64,000 nucleotides of DNA from an uncultured Desulfobulbaceae bacterium. Its GTDB lineage: Bacteria; Desulfobacterota; Desulfobulbia; Desulfobulbales; BM004. The notes beneath the pieces are model-generated. The model saw only the letters and a list, made by a program, of their open reading frames with translations, searched no databases and was not told the DNA's origin. How positions within the stretch are numbered: position 1 is the stretch's first letter; each line of letters opens with the position of its first letter. The translations under genes were made by a program, and so were the position numbers. Of this stretch, positions 34,950 through 43,943 are shown one piece after another. The stretch covers positions 30,827-94,826 of the forward strand of contig CAMYKS010000008.1 in assembly GCA_947259115.1 (NCBI GenBank), in the 5' to 3' direction.

Positions 34950-35474
34950 CTAGGCATCTTTCTCCAAAGGCTCCTGATCGATATGCACACTTTCAAGCAG
35001 ATCAGAAGAATATTTTTTCTTGATACGCTTGATTGCCGCACTTATCGGATGCGTCGGATAGTTTTCAATGATCTCAATCTTTTTATCTTTGTAGGCAGTT
35101 GTCACAAACTGCCTGTCTTTGATTTCAAATGTATGGGTCCAAAGGATTTCAATGGTTTCAGGGTTTTCTTCAAAATCAACGGTTAAAACCTCCTTGCCAG
35201 CAGCAACCTGCAGAGCATCTGACTCTGATACTTCGAGCAGCCATGCATCCCCATTGGTGGTGGAAAAGAGAACAAATACTCCTAACTCTTGAACCTTCTG
35301 TAACCCCTGGGAAGCTGCCTTTTGTATTGTGTTGATGGCATTCTGCAGAGAAAGCTGCGCTTTCTGCACCTCGGTGAGATTGCTTCTCTCTTCCCGCTGC
35401 TTACCAAGACAACAGCGCTTGAATTTCCTGCCACTACCACAGGGGCATGCATCATTCCTGCCTATCTTACCCAT
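34950..35474 (-). CDS. SEC-C motif protein
   Basis: A 174-residue soluble protein with an N-terminal SEC-C zinc motif, [16 protein letters not shown] (Cys9, 11, 20/21 area), like the C terminus of SecA. The remaining 140 residues contain a helix (about 35-65) and a beta-rich section with [18 protein letters not shown] do not recognise this domain. SEC-C motifs bind zinc and in some proteins SecB or ribosomes. AAAAGGAGAGTGCA lies before ATG 35474. No operon partner is evident. Confidence 0.75.
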   Translation of the reverse strand: MGKIGRNDACPCGSGRKFKRCCLGKQREERSNLTEVQKAQLSLQNAINTIQKAASQGLQKVQELGVFVLFSTTNGDAWLLEVSESDALQVAAGKEVLTVDFEENPETIEILWTHTFEIKDRQFVTTAYKDKKIEIIENYPTHPISAAIKRIKKKYSSDLLESVHIDQEPLEKDA

Positions 35475-35746
35475 TGCACTCTCCTTTTATGATTAATAAC
35501 GTATTATAGCATATCAGATAATTTTGTCAGCACCGCATATGGTGAACGAAGTGAGACTTCGAAACTTTCCAGCGCCGGGCATATCAAGTGAAACCATACG
35601 ATGATATCAGGCCCTGTCAATGATTGCGGGACTTTCTACGTTTCATCAATCTGGACCGGCCCACCGAAAAATGGCATGAAAGAATGACCATAAAGGTAGA
35701 AAAAATGCAATCGCAAATTTTCTTCATGTTGTCCGATTCCCTCCAG

Positions 35747-35947
35747 TCACTTTTTGAAAAAGCGGCTCACGATGGAAATAACGATACTGATAATTATCAT
35801 GGTGGTGATGGGGAGGTATATCTTCAGGTTCGGCCTGTCAATGACTATATCTCCCGGCAGGCGTCCGATGGGCAGTTTGCCGAGCCATGGCCAGAGAAGC
35901 CCTACTCCCAGAAATATGACACCCAGTATGATTAATGACTTCTGCAT
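35747..35947 (-). CDS. DUF2905 family small membrane protein
   Basis: A 66-residue protein with two membrane segments. LLWPWLGKLPIGRLPGDIVI is the conserved DUF2905 hairpin, and the end YLPITTMIIISIVISIV is the second helix. The family is common in bacteria, without known function. It starts 47 bp downstream of the YqeY-type gene on the same strand, so both may be in one transcript. Confidence 0.85.
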   Translation of the reverse strand: MQKSLIILGVIFLGVGLLWPWLGKLPIGRLPGDIVIDRPNLKIYLPITTMIIISIVISIVSRFFKK

Positions 35948-35994
35948 GACAACCTAAGCCGAATATTTCATGAACAACTTAAAAATAATGCGGG

Positions 35995-36489
35995 CTACGA
36001 TAACTCCTGCAGCAGGCCTTTGACCATATTGCCGTCAGCAAGTTTGCCGAAATGCTTCATAATGGGCGCCATGGCCTGCATCGGGCTCTTGTATTGTGAA
36101 AAATCGATGTTTTCATTGATCCAGGCCATGATTTCGTCCCGGCCCGCCATTTTAGGCAGGTAGGCTTGCAGGATATGAAGGTAGGTGGAAGTCTCTTTTT
36201 TCTTGAGTTCCAGCACTGTTTTCTCTGACTTTACCAGGCCGCGGATAATGCCAAGCAGATCATCATCTGTTATCTCTTCCGCTTTCTTGACGCGCGTAGT
36301 CTTCTTGCCGCTCTCCAGGGTGATCGGCACTGTCAGTTTCGGGTATTCTCCCATGACAACGCGAAGCGCGTCCCGGGTATCATTTTTTTTCTGCAGCATG
36401 GCAGCCTTTAAATCGCTTTTTATCTTGTCATGCAATGCTATATTCATTTCCTGACTCCAGCCGAATTCTGCGGCTTGCTTTTCTTCCAT
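35995..36489 (-). CDS. GatB/YqeY domain protein
   Basis: A 164-residue soluble helical protein. LHDKIKSDLKAAMLQKKNDTRDALRVVMGE and the C-terminal GKLADGNMVKGLLQEL are typical of YqeY proteins, which resemble the tRNA-binding tail of GatB. Their role is unsettled. The ATG at 36489 has AGGAAGAAGAT upstream; Met15 would give the more usual 150-residue form and has no better ribosome site. The middle segment (about 50-72, KLTVPITLESGKKTTRVKK) is longer than in many relatives. DUF2905 gene follows. Confidence 0.82.
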   Translation of the reverse strand: MEEKQAAEFGWSQEMNIALHDKIKSDLKAAMLQKKNDTRDALRVVMGEYPKLTVPITLESGKKTTRVKKAEEITDDDLLGIIRGLVKSEKTVLELKKKETSTYLHILQAYLPKMAGRDEIMAWINENIDFSQYKSPMQAMAPIMKHFGKLADGNMVKGLLQELS

Positions 36490-36624
36490 ATCTTCTTCCT
36501 CAAAATTTGTTGTTATAATAAAGGGTGAATAGTATGTTCCAGGAATAATTGAAATGAAAAAAACAGGTAGTGAAAAAGGTACTGGATAAAATTATCCAGT
36601 TGAATTCATCAAGACCGGTGCCTT

Positions 36625-36915
36625 TTATTTTCCGGCTTGATCAGTTGTGAGAACAACCTGTTCTCCTTCATCCTTATGAACAGACATATAGAAACCGCAA
36701 TCCCGGCAATTCTTCATTTTTTTGGCCACTGAGCCCTGAATCACTCCCTTGCAGAATGATCCGGCTAAGTTCCAACAGAACCTGCCGCCGTTTTTGCCAT
36801 TATTGATACCGTCATACTTTCCCGGTGCCGCAGCAGGGCAGACTCCGAGATCTTTGTTCTTACCATCCGGTTCCCGCCCGCACTTCATAACTTCCCAGCA
36901 ATTCTTGCGTTTCAT
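36625..36915 (-). CDS. Stand-alone two-CW domain protein
   Basis: A 96-residue Cys/Trp-rich protein. The pattern NCWEVMKCGREP, VCPAA, RFCWNLAGSFCKG and MKNCRDCGFYMSV matches the two-CW domain, usually found attached to chemoreceptors or signalling proteins in Desulfobacterota; here it stands alone. The six or more cysteines could bind zinc or an Fe-S cluster. ATG 36915 is preferred with GGAG upstream; a TTG at 36933 would add six residues. No function is known. Confidence 0.75.
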   Translation of the reverse strand: MKRKNCWEVMKCGREPDGKNKDLGVCPAAAPGKYDGINNGKNGGRFCWNLAGSFCKGVIQGSVAKKMKNCRDCGFYMSVHKDEGEQVVLTTDQAGK

Positions 36916-37003
36916 TTCCGACCTGTCTCCCAAACTTCAAAATGATTTTGGGCCAAAATAGAGACAGCGCCTCATTGGCTTTCTTCCATTGACTGACCAA
37001 CAG

Positions 37004-37351
37004 CTATTTAAAATCTTTCAGAGCAGACTCTTCGTTGTCATAAAGCGAAATGCACCGTGTCAGGCCCACCATATGAAAAATTTTCTGAAAGTGTTCTGAC
37101 AGGCCTGTTGCGGCAAGCTTCTGTTCTTTTTTCCGTCCTTCCGATGCTATATCAATCAGAAAAGCCAGGCCGCCGCTGTTAATGTAGCAATCCTTGCCAA
37201 ACCGGAACAGGATCTTGGATGAGTTTGAAACATTGTCCTTATCATAAGCCCCCTTAACAACCCCTCCTGTTACTGCGGTGATATCACCTGTAATGTCAAT
37301 AAACACGACATCATCTTCATACGCGGTGGACACCTTAATATCCTTGTTCAT
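37004..37351 (-). CDS. STAS-domain anti-sigma factor antagonist (RsbV/SpoIIAA-like)
   Basis: A 115-residue single STAS domain. The strand-helix pattern VVFIDITGDITAVTG and CYINSGGLAFLIDIA is typical; Ser in YINSGG is the expected phosphorylation site. In partner switching, the unphosphorylated protein binds an RsbW-type kinase and frees its target. The kinase lies just upstream (55 bp), and a membrane PP2C phosphatase two genes further, completing the module. ATG 37351 has GAGAGGAAAG before it. It is the last gene of the minus-strand set. Confidence 0.88.
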   Translation of the reverse strand: MNKDIKVSTAYEDDVVFIDITGDITAVTGGVVKGAYDKDNVSNSSKILFRFGKDCYINSGGLAFLIDIASEGRKKEQKLAATGLSEHFQKIFHMVGLTRCISLYDNEESALKDFK

Positions 37352-37406
37352 ACTTTCTTTCCTCTCTTATCAACTGCTGTCAGATTATTTATCCTTCTAC
37401 AACAAG

Positions 37407-37847
37407 CTAGTTGGCTATTTCTTTTCTTTTATTTTCCAGATGGATAATCATTTTCACATCATTACCCTTGCCCGGCTCACTTGCAAATGTCATTTCGTTC
37501 ACCAGGTTCCTGATGAGAAAAATCCCATAGCCGCGTCGTTTTGGAAACCCATTGGATTCTTCTCTTGTTTTCGGGATCTTTTCAGGGTCGATTCCATCCC
37601 CCTCGTCGTGGATGGTAACTTTCAGAGCAGTCTCTTCGGTAACAAGTGTGATGCCGACCTTTGAATTTAGATCAAACTTGTTGCCATGCTCAATGGCATT
37701 AATGCAAGCCTCGGATACGGCTGTTTTCAAATCCTCAACCCGGTCATCACTGAATCCCATTTCCCTGGCAATAGCAGCAGCTTTGTCGATTGCCGCCTTT
37801 TCAGAACCAATAATGTTGGGTATGTGCAGCTCCACTAATTTTTCCAT
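37407..37847 (-). CDS. RsbW-like serine kinase / anti-sigma ATPase
   Basis: A 146-residue HATPase_c domain of the SpoIIAB/RsbW class. N box EACINAIEHGNKF, G1 box IHDEGDGIDPEKIP and RRGYGIFLIRNLVNEM are present. It should phosphorylate the STAS protein encoded downstream and hold an unknown partner when the STAS protein is phosphorylated. ATG 37847 is chosen because CAGGAAGAGG lies just before it and the domain starts there (EKLVELHIP); an in-frame upstream start at 37889 has no ribosome site. No sigma factor gene is near, so the regulated partner may be different. Confidence 0.88.
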   Translation of the reverse strand: MEKLVELHIPNIIGSEKAAIDKAAAIAREMGFSDDRVEDLKTAVSEACINAIEHGNKFDLNSKVGITLVTEETALKVTIHDEGDGIDPEKIPKTREESNGFPKRRGYGIFLIRNLVNEMTFASEPGKGNDVKMIIHLENKRKEIAN

Positions 37848-38017
37848 GGACCTCTTCCTGTAAGTTTTTATAGTAAAAAGGTAACACAATTTACTTTATA
37901 TTTGAAAAAAATCTACTCCACCCTGAAGGTTGAATCTGTTCAACCGACTTCTACAGCAACAATTGTCAGGCCGCCGTGCTGTCCCGCAACATCAAAATAG
38001 TAATCACAACAAATAGC

Positions 38018-39106
38018 TTAAAAATAAACTGTTCCCCATAGTACGACATACTTAGAATTTAACGTGTTCTCCCCGGCAAACCTGTTCCTGTAACCAATGG
38101 AGACATTGAGCGGCACCGGAAATTCCTTGGCCACATATTTATTGATGGTTGAATATGATACATTCACTCTATATATATGTGATTTTGCATCACTGTTCTC
38201 CTCCAAAACCTTGTAGGAATTCCCGGAATCCCCTGAAAAGCTGTCCTCAAACTTCCGGCCATATTCATAGGCCAAGGAAAAACCTAACCCGTTGTCGAAT
38301 TGATATTTGCCCTGTACTTCTATCTCCAGAACATCTCCCGGATCAATGTCGACGGTCTCTTTGTTGCCGGTTAGAAATTCCCCCGGGGCAGGCACCCTGT
38401 AGGTCTCTGTATGTGAAAAAACCATTTCATAACGCAGGGTAGCGTTTAATATTATATTCTTAAAACCGGTATAATCATTATTGCTGTGCAGCAGGATTGC
38501 ATAAGCATCATCGCCATGGGCAAAACTTGTTAAGTTGTCAATATTTTCTCCGTCACCCGTGGGAAACCGTACGGCACCTGTGAACGCCAAGCGCCAATTT
38601 TCATTCTTCAGGTATTGATAGCGCCCCCCCGCCTCAATGTCCCCGATACTGTCGTTTGACCAATCTTCCAAAGGTTCGTAGCCGTATAATTTTAGAAGAC
38701 CCTGAAGATCATCAATGGTGATAACGGGATTATCGACCACCTTTGCCTTCACCTTATTCTTTGTCCAGTAGTAGGGGATATTTATCCCAATGGAGAATTT
38801 ATCAGTCATGCCGTGACTCAAAAGAACTTCAACCTCCTGGTGCTCCACTTCGAACTTGACGTCGGTGCTGCCGGGTATATTCGGATCTCCCAGCAGAAAA
38901 CCGATTGGCAGATTAAAAATCTCCGCCAGTGGAACTGAATTACCATCAGAATCATACCTCTGCTTGATGGTAAAGTAGAACTCGGCATCCACATCAATCC
39001 GTGTTACCCCTTTTGGTAAAACCTCTGCACTGTCTGCATAGCAGACTGTTGTCAGCATTAAACTGGCGCAAACAATCAAGAGGTATATTAAAATATTTTT
39101 TTTCAT
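38018..39106 (-). CDS. Predicted outer-membrane beta-barrel protein
   Basis: A 362-residue exported protein. Signal peptide about 1-24 (ending VCYA); the mature part has alternating polar/hydrophobic strands and ends in the outer-membrane signature VVLWGTVYF with C-terminal Phe. GMTDKFSIGINIPYYWTKNK and IGDIEAGGRYQYLKNENWRLAFTG are typical of the 'transporter/phenol meta-pathway' barrel family (FadL-like or DUF3187-like). No substrate can be named. It is encoded between the PP2C phosphatase (60 bp upstream) and the RsbW-like kinase, an unusual place for a barrel gene. Confidence 0.75.
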   Translation of the reverse strand: MKKNILIYLLIVCASLMLTTVCYADSAEVLPKGVTRIDVDAEFYFTIKQRYDSDGNSVPLAEIFNLPIGFLLGDPNIPGSTDVKFEVEHQEVEVLLSHGMTDKFSIGINIPYYWTKNKVKAKVVDNPVITIDDLQGLLKLYGYEPLEDWSNDSIGDIEAGGRYQYLKNENWRLAFTGAVRFPTGDGENIDNLTSFAHGDDAYAILLHSNNDYTGFKNIILNATLRYEMVFSHTETYRVPAPGEFLTGNKETVDIDPGDVLEIEVQGKYQFDNGLGFSLAYEYGRKFEDSFSGDSGNSYKVLEENSDAKSHIYRVNVSYSTINKYVAKEFPVPLNVSIGYRNRFAGENTLNSKYVVLWGTVYF

Positions 39107-39166
39107 TGGTTTCTCCTTTCCTTGTTTCTATCCGACTCCCCTTAAATCAGAAACAGTATATTCTCT

Positions 39167-41686
39167 CTAGTTCTTACTCACCACAACAATAGTCAAATCA
39201 TCATGCTGTTCCGCATCACCAACAAAATCCGTTACGTCTGCCATGAGTGTTCTTAAGAATTCATCAGCATCTAATTCCCTGTTTGCATTTATCATATCAA
39301 TAAAACGATCAAAGCCGTACATCTCTCCCAATTCATTCATTGCCTCAACTATACCGTCGGTATAGAGAACCACCGTGTCTCCTGTTTTAAGGGAAACGAT
39401 AGTTTCCTGATAATCACAATCTTCTACTATGCCCAAGGGGAATCTGTCTCCCTCGGTATCTATATATAGCGGCAAATCCGAATGTTTGCTGCAGATTATC
39501 GGCTGTGTCTGTCCGGCGTTTACTATGGTCATTTTTTTCCCAATGGGATCCAGCAATGCATAAACCAGGGCCACAAACATTCCCTTTTTAACATCATGTT
39601 TAAGGCGCCTGTTTCCTTCCAGCATCATATGACTCACAGAAACTTCCGGATCAGCCAGCACCCGGAAAATACTCCTGGACGCAGCCATCACCAAAGCGCC
39701 GGACACCGCCTTGCCGGCCACATCGCCGACCAATATACCTAGTTTTTTATTATTATCCTGGTCGATCTCGATAAAGTCATAGAAATCCCCCCCTACTTCT
39801 CGTGCAGGAAATGAACTCGCTGCTATGGAGTAGCCCTCAATTTGAGGAGAATGCTCCGGCAGCATACTGACCTGGATGTCGTGCGCGATCTTGAGTTCTT
39901 CCTCCATTCTGGTTTTTTCGATGTTTTCCTCGAAAAGTTTTACGTTTTCCAGGGCTACAGAGCTTTGGTTGGTAACTGTTTTGAGCAGATCAATATCTTC
40001 CTGCAGAAACATCTTGCCAGATTTTTTACGTCCAAATGAGATGATCCCCCGTATTTCATCGTGGTATGTCAGCGGCAGCATCAATCCTGAAGACAATGAC
40101 TCGAATTCATTTTGAAGCTGCTCACGATTTTCTTCATAGGCTGGATCCAGGTCAATTTGATGTCGCAGGATTACCTCTTTTTTTTCCTTTAGAAGAACAG
40201 AAAGACTTTCTTCTTCTATTATTGCCTTATTGAGTAGCTCTTCTGGAACTTCGCCCTCAACGATTCTGACCCTGTAGGTATTATGGTCAGCACTTGGGAG
40301 GAGCAATACACCGTTTTCAAGGGACATTTCCTGGACGACTGAACCGATCAATGTTTTATAAATTTGATCCGCATCAAGGATACGGATCAAGTTCTCACTT
40401 ATGGCTTTAATCGTTTTCCGGTAATCATATTTCTGCCGATAAAAAAAGCGGTCGACCCCGTTCTGAATGCGGTTATGGAGCGGCCTGAAAGTAAAAACAA
40501 CCAACAATGAAAAAATGATCGGGAACATCGGTGACTTGGCAAAATCGGCGGTTTGAGAGGCCAGGTTCAAAAGTGAGACGATTATACCGTATATGCCAAT
40601 TATTGAGGCAGTTGAGAGAATATACCCATAGGTGCGCCGCACAATAACATCAAATTCAAAAAGGTCATGCCTGACAATGGCATAGCCAATTGATAGTGGA
40701 AAGAAGGTAAGAAAAAACAGATAAAAAAGTGTTGGGTTGGGAGCTAAGGTAAATTTAAAAAACAGACTCGTCAGGGTGTCCATAAACGGGATAAATAAAG
40801 ATACTGTGATACCGGTGAAGATAACTATAGACTGCAGGCGCACTGCAATGGACTTTGTTTTAAAATACCCGTGAATTGTCGCTCCAAGGAATATCAAAAG
40901 TGATGCGAAAAGATACACCAAATCAATATTCAGGAGGAAACCGGGTAATAAGGAGAATCGAGGTGCCGACAGGCGCGAGACAATGCCTAATATTAATGAC
41001 ACGATGTACAGCAGGGAAATGTATCTTTTTCTTCCTGCAAAAAACGTTTTTTCCTGGGGAAAGAAAAATGTCAGGTGCAGGATTGTACTGGGCAATAACG
41101 GGTAACTGAATAAAAGAATGTTATTCAAAAATTTTGGAGAGTAAAAAAAGCTAGGTGCTGCATAGGTCACAGTAATTGACAAAGTGGTGGTCATCAGGAG
41201 AAAAGCCCAGCTTTCAAACCGGTTGGGCTTCATGAGGAAGACCACAAAGCCGATGCCCATGAAAAGAAGCCCTACAATCCAGATAAAACCGCTTTGGAAT
41301 ATGACCCTTTTCAATCCAAGTGTAATTGTATCAACCTGAATCGTGAAAACCTTTCCGTTTCTGTCCAGTGAATAGGTATTGGCATGGCCTATTTCAAAAT
41401 CAATAATTTCATTGAATTCCTCAAATGTATCATATGATTTTCCATTGAGGCTTATAATCTTATCCATGACCTGAAGGCCGGCATTTTCTCCGTGAGGGGA
41501 AGTAATTCCGACTATGGCAGGTCCAAGTTCCTTGATGGGAATCCAACCGATATCGGGTGAATTACGCCATTGGGCCATGTTGGCAAAGAAAAACCCTTGT
41601 ATGGCAAGGCACAGGCAGATGAGCACGGCAAACAAAATGCGGCCCAATAATATGTTCTTGCTGTTTTTCGGCCCGGGCTTCATCAT
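39167..41686 (-). CDS. Membrane PP2C/SpoIIE serine phosphatase with PDZ-like, 7-8 TM and GAF domains
   Basis: An 839-residue phosphatase. N-terminal helix (about 14-36), a PDZ-like extracytoplasmic section (about 45-115, SPHGENAGLQVMDKIISLNGK), seven or so membrane helices (about 130-400), a GAF domain (about 430-585) and a SpoIIE/PP2C domain (about 610-835). Metal ligands are visible in FPAREVGGDFYDFI, GDVAGKAVSGAL and YTDGIVEAMNELG. It should dephosphorylate the STAS protein encoded at the end of the operon, relaying a membrane or envelope signal. Its start overlaps the lnt stop by one base (TAATG), so it is coupled to lnt. Similar PDZ-TM-PP2C proteins occur in deltaproteobacteria. Confidence 0.9.
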   Translation of the reverse strand: MMKPGPKNSKNILLGRILFAVLICLCLAIQGFFFANMAQWRNSPDIGWIPIKELGPAIVGITSPHGENAGLQVMDKIISLNGKSYDTFEEFNEIIDFEIGHANTYSLDRNGKVFTIQVDTITLGLKRVIFQSGFIWIVGLLFMGIGFVVFLMKPNRFESWAFLLMTTTLSITVTYAAPSFFYSPKFLNNILLFSYPLLPSTILHLTFFFPQEKTFFAGRKRYISLLYIVSLILGIVSRLSAPRFSLLPGFLLNIDLVYLFASLLIFLGATIHGYFKTKSIAVRLQSIVIFTGITVSLFIPFMDTLTSLFFKFTLAPNPTLFYLFFLTFFPLSIGYAIVRHDLFEFDVIVRRTYGYILSTASIIGIYGIIVSLLNLASQTADFAKSPMFPIIFSLLVVFTFRPLHNRIQNGVDRFFYRQKYDYRKTIKAISENLIRILDADQIYKTLIGSVVQEMSLENGVLLLPSADHNTYRVRIVEGEVPEELLNKAIIEEESLSVLLKEKKEVILRHQIDLDPAYEENREQLQNEFESLSSGLMLPLTYHDEIRGIISFGRKKSGKMFLQEDIDLLKTVTNQSSVALENVKLFEENIEKTRMEEELKIAHDIQVSMLPEHSPQIEGYSIAASSFPAREVGGDFYDFIEIDQDNNKKLGILVGDVAGKAVSGALVMAASRSIFRVLADPEVSVSHMMLEGNRRLKHDVKKGMFVALVYALLDPIGKKMTIVNAGQTQPIICSKHSDLPLYIDTEGDRFPLGIVEDCDYQETIVSLKTGDTVVLYTDGIVEAMNELGEMYGFDRFIDMINANRELDADEFLRTLMADVTDFVGDAEQHDDLTIVVVSKN

Positions 41687-43266
41687 TAAATTAGGTGCGG
41701 AGTTTTTTTGAGTCCAATAGCAGTAAAGAGAATTAATAAACAGAATATAACGGCAATAAACAGGTCACCATGTTCTGCATAAAAAGATCGCCGGGATGAA
41801 AGCGGAACAAGTCCGGTTGCATGACCGGCAATGTTGACGTCATGGTTATTTTCATCCTGAATGCGGCTGCTAATGTTTCCCGAGGGACTGATTATGCAAG
41901 AAACACCTGTTGATGCGGTGCGAATTATTGAAACATTATTTTCAACAGCCCGGAACACATTCATGGCCAGCATCTGGTAATGGGCTCCAGGGATGTCTGT
42001 AAAACCTTCATTGGTCATGGATACCATGAAATCAACCCCCTGTGCCACCATTTTACGGAAATTATCCGGGAAGTAATTTTCCCAGCAGATCAAGACCCCG
42101 AACCTGTGATCATGAAGACTGAAAACAGTCATCTCCTGCCCGGGGACATTGTCTACCATGTCAGAATTCACGATCCAGGACGGCCATCTGAATTTGCCAC
42201 GCATGGGGATGTATTCATCAAAGGGCAGCAGCCTGATTTTGTCGTAGCGCCCCATGACGCCCTCAATAGGACCGAAAAGAAAGGCTGAATTTGCGGTCCT
42301 GTTTGATCCACCGCGGTTCCTGCCGAATTTTTCAAAACCGCTGGAGCCGATGAGGAGAAATGAGTCGACCCTGGTGGACAGGCCGGAAAGCATGTTGACC
42401 AGTACTTTGTCCGCCGGTATCCTGCCCGGCACGGATGAGGACGGCCAGACTATCAGTTCCGGTGCCGCATTGGCGTTGTCCAAGGTCAGGTCTAGATATT
42501 TCCGGTAGATCTCCTCCCGGTAGCGCCTGTCATTGTTTTCCCTGGCATAGACATTCGCCTGTACCAGCCCAACCTTGAGGTTTTTCCTCTGTGCTGCTGT
42601 ACTCCCCTGGAGCAATGCAGGAGCAAGCAGCAATAAAACAAATACAGCTGTAATGCTGAAGTTTATTCTGGTGGCACCTCTTGCCCCGGCTGCATGGTGA
42701 CGGAGAACATCTTTTGACTGCGATACCTGCCTGCAGCATGATTCGGTGCATAGTGCCAAGGCAATGTTGCCCCCGATGATTAGAAAAGATACGCCGTACA
42801 CCCCTGTAAATGATGCTACCCTTGCCACGGGCAAAACCGAATACTGGGAATAGCCTATAATACCCCATGGAAAGGAAAGAAAGCCCAGGTGCGTTCTGGC
42901 GTATTCGATAAGGACCCAGAGTATCGGAAAGGTCAGAATGTCCCACTGCGGCATCCGCCTGTGAAAAAAATTGGCAGCAAGGCCGAAAATTCCGAAAAAG
43001 ACTCCAAGTGCCGCCACGGGTATGGAAAAATTCCAGATATTGATACCCGGGATCCGCAGAAACCACCATTGCAGAACATAGAAAAAAGCAAAGCCCGAAG
43101 CAAAGGAGAAGAAAAATGCTGCTCCGGCGTGGGCACGCCTGATCAACAGGAAGAGGGGTATAAAGGCGATCCAGGCCAGATAGGGCAGATCAAAACCGGG
43201 AAATATCAGAATAAGCAGGAGGGCCGAAACAGAACTTGCTAAGGAATAGAATACATATTTCTGCAT
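41686..43266 (-). CDS. lnt: Apolipoprotein N-acyltransferase family protein
   Basis: A 526-residue membrane protein of the Lnt family, which N-acylates the Cys of diacylated lipoproteins. Six to eight N-terminal helices (about 5-215) are followed by a nitrilase domain (about 235-490). Lys in RYDKIRLLPFDEYIP and Cys in GVLICWENYFPD fit two residues of the Glu-Lys-Cys triad. At the expected Glu position the sequence reads LIVWPSSSVPG, with Ser276 where relatives have WPE. The DNA supports this reading. Either another nearby acid substitutes or the enzyme is altered. It starts the operon with the PP2C phosphatase; ATG 43266 has weak upstream context. Confidence 0.85.
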   Translation of the reverse strand: MQKYVFYSLASSVSALLLILIFPGFDLPYLAWIAFIPLFLLIRRAHAGAAFFFSFASGFAFFYVLQWWFLRIPGINIWNFSIPVAALGVFFGIFGLAANFFHRRMPQWDILTFPILWVLIEYARTHLGFLSFPWGIIGYSQYSVLPVARVASFTGVYGVSFLIIGGNIALALCTESCCRQVSQSKDVLRHHAAGARGATRINFSITAVFVLLLLAPALLQGSTAAQRKNLKVGLVQANVYARENNDRRYREEIYRKYLDLTLDNANAAPELIVWPSSSVPGRIPADKVLVNMLSGLSTRVDSFLLIGSSGFEKFGRNRGGSNRTANSAFLFGPIEGVMGRYDKIRLLPFDEYIPMRGKFRWPSWIVNSDMVDNVPGQEMTVFSLHDHRFGVLICWENYFPDNFRKMVAQGVDFMVSMTNEGFTDIPGAHYQMLAMNVFRAVENNVSIIRTASTGVSCIISPSGNISSRIQDENNHDVNIAGHATGLVPLSSRRSFYAEHGDLFIAVIFCLLILFTAIGLKKTPHLI

Positions 43267-43293
43267 GCAGGTTGCTTACAGGTTTTATATTTT

Positions 43294-43328
43294 AAAACAG
43301 GCCCCGCCTCCAGGGCGGGACCTGTTTT
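43294..43328 (-). terminator. Terminator of the 43358-43867 gene
   Basis: AAAACAGG / CCTGTTTT outer stem with CCCGCC / GGCGGG inner stem and a 5-nt loop. It lies 30 bp past the stop and before the lnt start. Confidence 0.75.
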
Positions 43329-43357
43329 CTTTTCATATGGAGTCAGCCCTTAAAATC

Positions 43358-43867
43358 CTATTTACCGGCAACGACGATGTCGGCAACGGTGTAATCATAA
43401 GCCACCCCGGGAGCATCAGTACGAACTCCCCTATCTCCGACAACGGAACCCCATTCCTCTACATTTCTCAAGACCAGTTCAACTGTGGAGTCTCCATCAA
43501 AAAACACCTCCCTGATCTCATCAGCCAATGCCTCCATAATTGCATCCTGGGCATGTCCGGGAGCATCCACCGGCACATCAAATATCTCGGCATAGAAGGT
43601 ATGGACAATGTTGGATTTGCGCAGGCGCACAATGGCATACCCATCGGAAACATCGACTCCGTCAACTTGATGCGGGTTATATAATTCAAGACACATTATT
43701 CCAGCTAACTTTACTCCTGGCGCATTACCCTGGATTGCCAGGCCCATGGGCCCTTCCGAAGAACCACCGCCAAAACCCGTGGTAGAGCAAAGGCCATTTG
43801 AAGCCGTCAGCATAACGGCCAATAGTATGAGACCCAATGCCATGGTAAATCTTTTTGCAGATTTCAT
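43358..43867 (-). CDS. Exported protein of unknown function
   Basis: A 169-residue protein with a clear signal peptide (about 1-28, MALGLILLAVMLTASNGLCS). The mature part contains a Gly/Ser stretch (GFGGGSSEGP) and a compact alpha/beta section (DGYAIVRLRKSNIVHTFYAEIFD); I do not recognise the family. ATG 43867 is chosen because AAAGGAGGAGG lies before it and the signal peptide starts there; an upstream in-frame start is possible but unlikely. It follows the zincin-like gene by 76 bp on the same strand and may be co-transcribed with it. Confidence 0.7.
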   Translation of the reverse strand: MKSAKRFTMALGLILLAVMLTASNGLCSTTGFGGGSSEGPMGLAIQGNAPGVKLAGIMCLELYNPHQVDGVDVSDGYAIVRLRKSNIVHTFYAEIFDVPVDAPGHAQDAIMEALADEIREVFFDGDSTVELVLRNVEEWGSVVGDRGVRTDAPGVAYDYTVADIVVAGK

Positions 43868-43943
43868 TTTTTCCTCCTCCTTTGATATATTCTTATTTTT
43901 TTGAATGCGGGCCGTTTTTGCCATTTTCCTGTTAAGTAAACCA

